Source: Desulfovibrio sp. (lineage in GTDB: Bacteria > Desulfobacterota > Desulfovibrionia > Desulfovibrionales > Desulfovibrionaceae). Taken from it: a DNA stretch of 6,997 nt. The number at the start of each line of letters is the position of its first letter. Position 1 is the stretch's first letter. Below, one piece after another: positions 6,966-6,997 of the stretch. The notes below the pieces were generated by a model. It was given only the letters and a program-made list of their open reading frames with translations. It was not told the DNA's origin and made no database searches. The position numbers and the translations under genes are program-made. Location of the stretch: assembly GCA_014804915.1 (NCBI GenBank), contig JAAUYW010000100.1:1-6997 (forward strand), written 5' to 3'.

Positions 6966-6997
6966 ATGGCCGAGGAGTTTGACGCGATAGACCGCGC
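6966..6997 (+). CDS. Start of a further gene, possibly a siroheme decarboxylase subunit (AhbA or AhbB); cut by the window edge
   Basis: Only ten complete codons are visible, reading MAEEFDAIDR. An ATG abutting the ahbD stop and a well-spaced GAGGGG at 6952-6957 make this a convincing gene start in the same operon. The residues resemble the N-terminus of Lrp/AsnC-like proteins, which open with an acidic stretch and a D-x-x-D-R/K element leading into the first helix. AhbA and AhbB, the siroheme decarboxylase subunits that make the substrate of AhbC, belong to that fold and are usual ahbC/ahbD neighbours. The identification is inference from context plus ten residues. A true Lrp-type regulator or an unrelated protein cannot be excluded. 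Confidence 0.5.
   Translation, partial: MAEEFDAIDR

Overview
The window reads as chromosomal DNA of an anaerobic bacterium, most likely a Desulfovibrio-type sulfate reducer (Desulfovibrionales or close relatives). This placement is from memory of family sequences, not from a search. Three things support it: the wording of RecA around its DNA-binding loops, the cysteine-rich insert (CX3CX4CXC) in the alanyl-tRNA synthetase catalytic domain, and a set of siroheme-dependent ('alternative') heme biosynthesis genes. Base composition is moderately GC-rich throughout, and no gene looks compositionally foreign.

Layout: every gene is on the + strand and the region is almost fully coding. Positions 1-957 hold the 3' part of recA, whose start lies outside the window. 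A 55-base gap with a short hairpin separates it from a complete alaS (1013-3700). The next gene, ahbC (3697-4881), starts with GTG overlapping the alaS stop codon and has a strong ribosome binding site inside alaS. After 31 bases comes hemB (4913-5908). It overlaps ahbD (5892-6965), which must use a non-ATG start. An ATG follows directly after the ahbD stop and opens a gene that runs off the right edge. Its ten visible codons fit an AhbA/AhbB siroheme decarboxylase, but too little is visible to be sure.

How the genes work together: HemB makes porphobilinogen for uroporphyrinogen III, from which siroheme is made. In the alternative pathway AhbA/AhbB decarboxylate siroheme to 12,18-didecarboxysiroheme, the radical SAM enzyme AhbC removes the two acetate side chains to give Fe-coproporphyrin III, and the radical SAM enzyme AhbD oxidatively decarboxylates two propionates to vinyl groups, giving heme b. 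The window thus carries an early enzyme and the late radical SAM steps of an oxygen-independent heme route, closely packed behind two housekeeping genes (DNA repair and tRNA charging). The pathway is known. The least expected point is its placement and likely translational coupling downstream of recA-alaS. No mobile element, CRISPR array, tRNA, rRNA or non-coding stretch over 300 bases is present.
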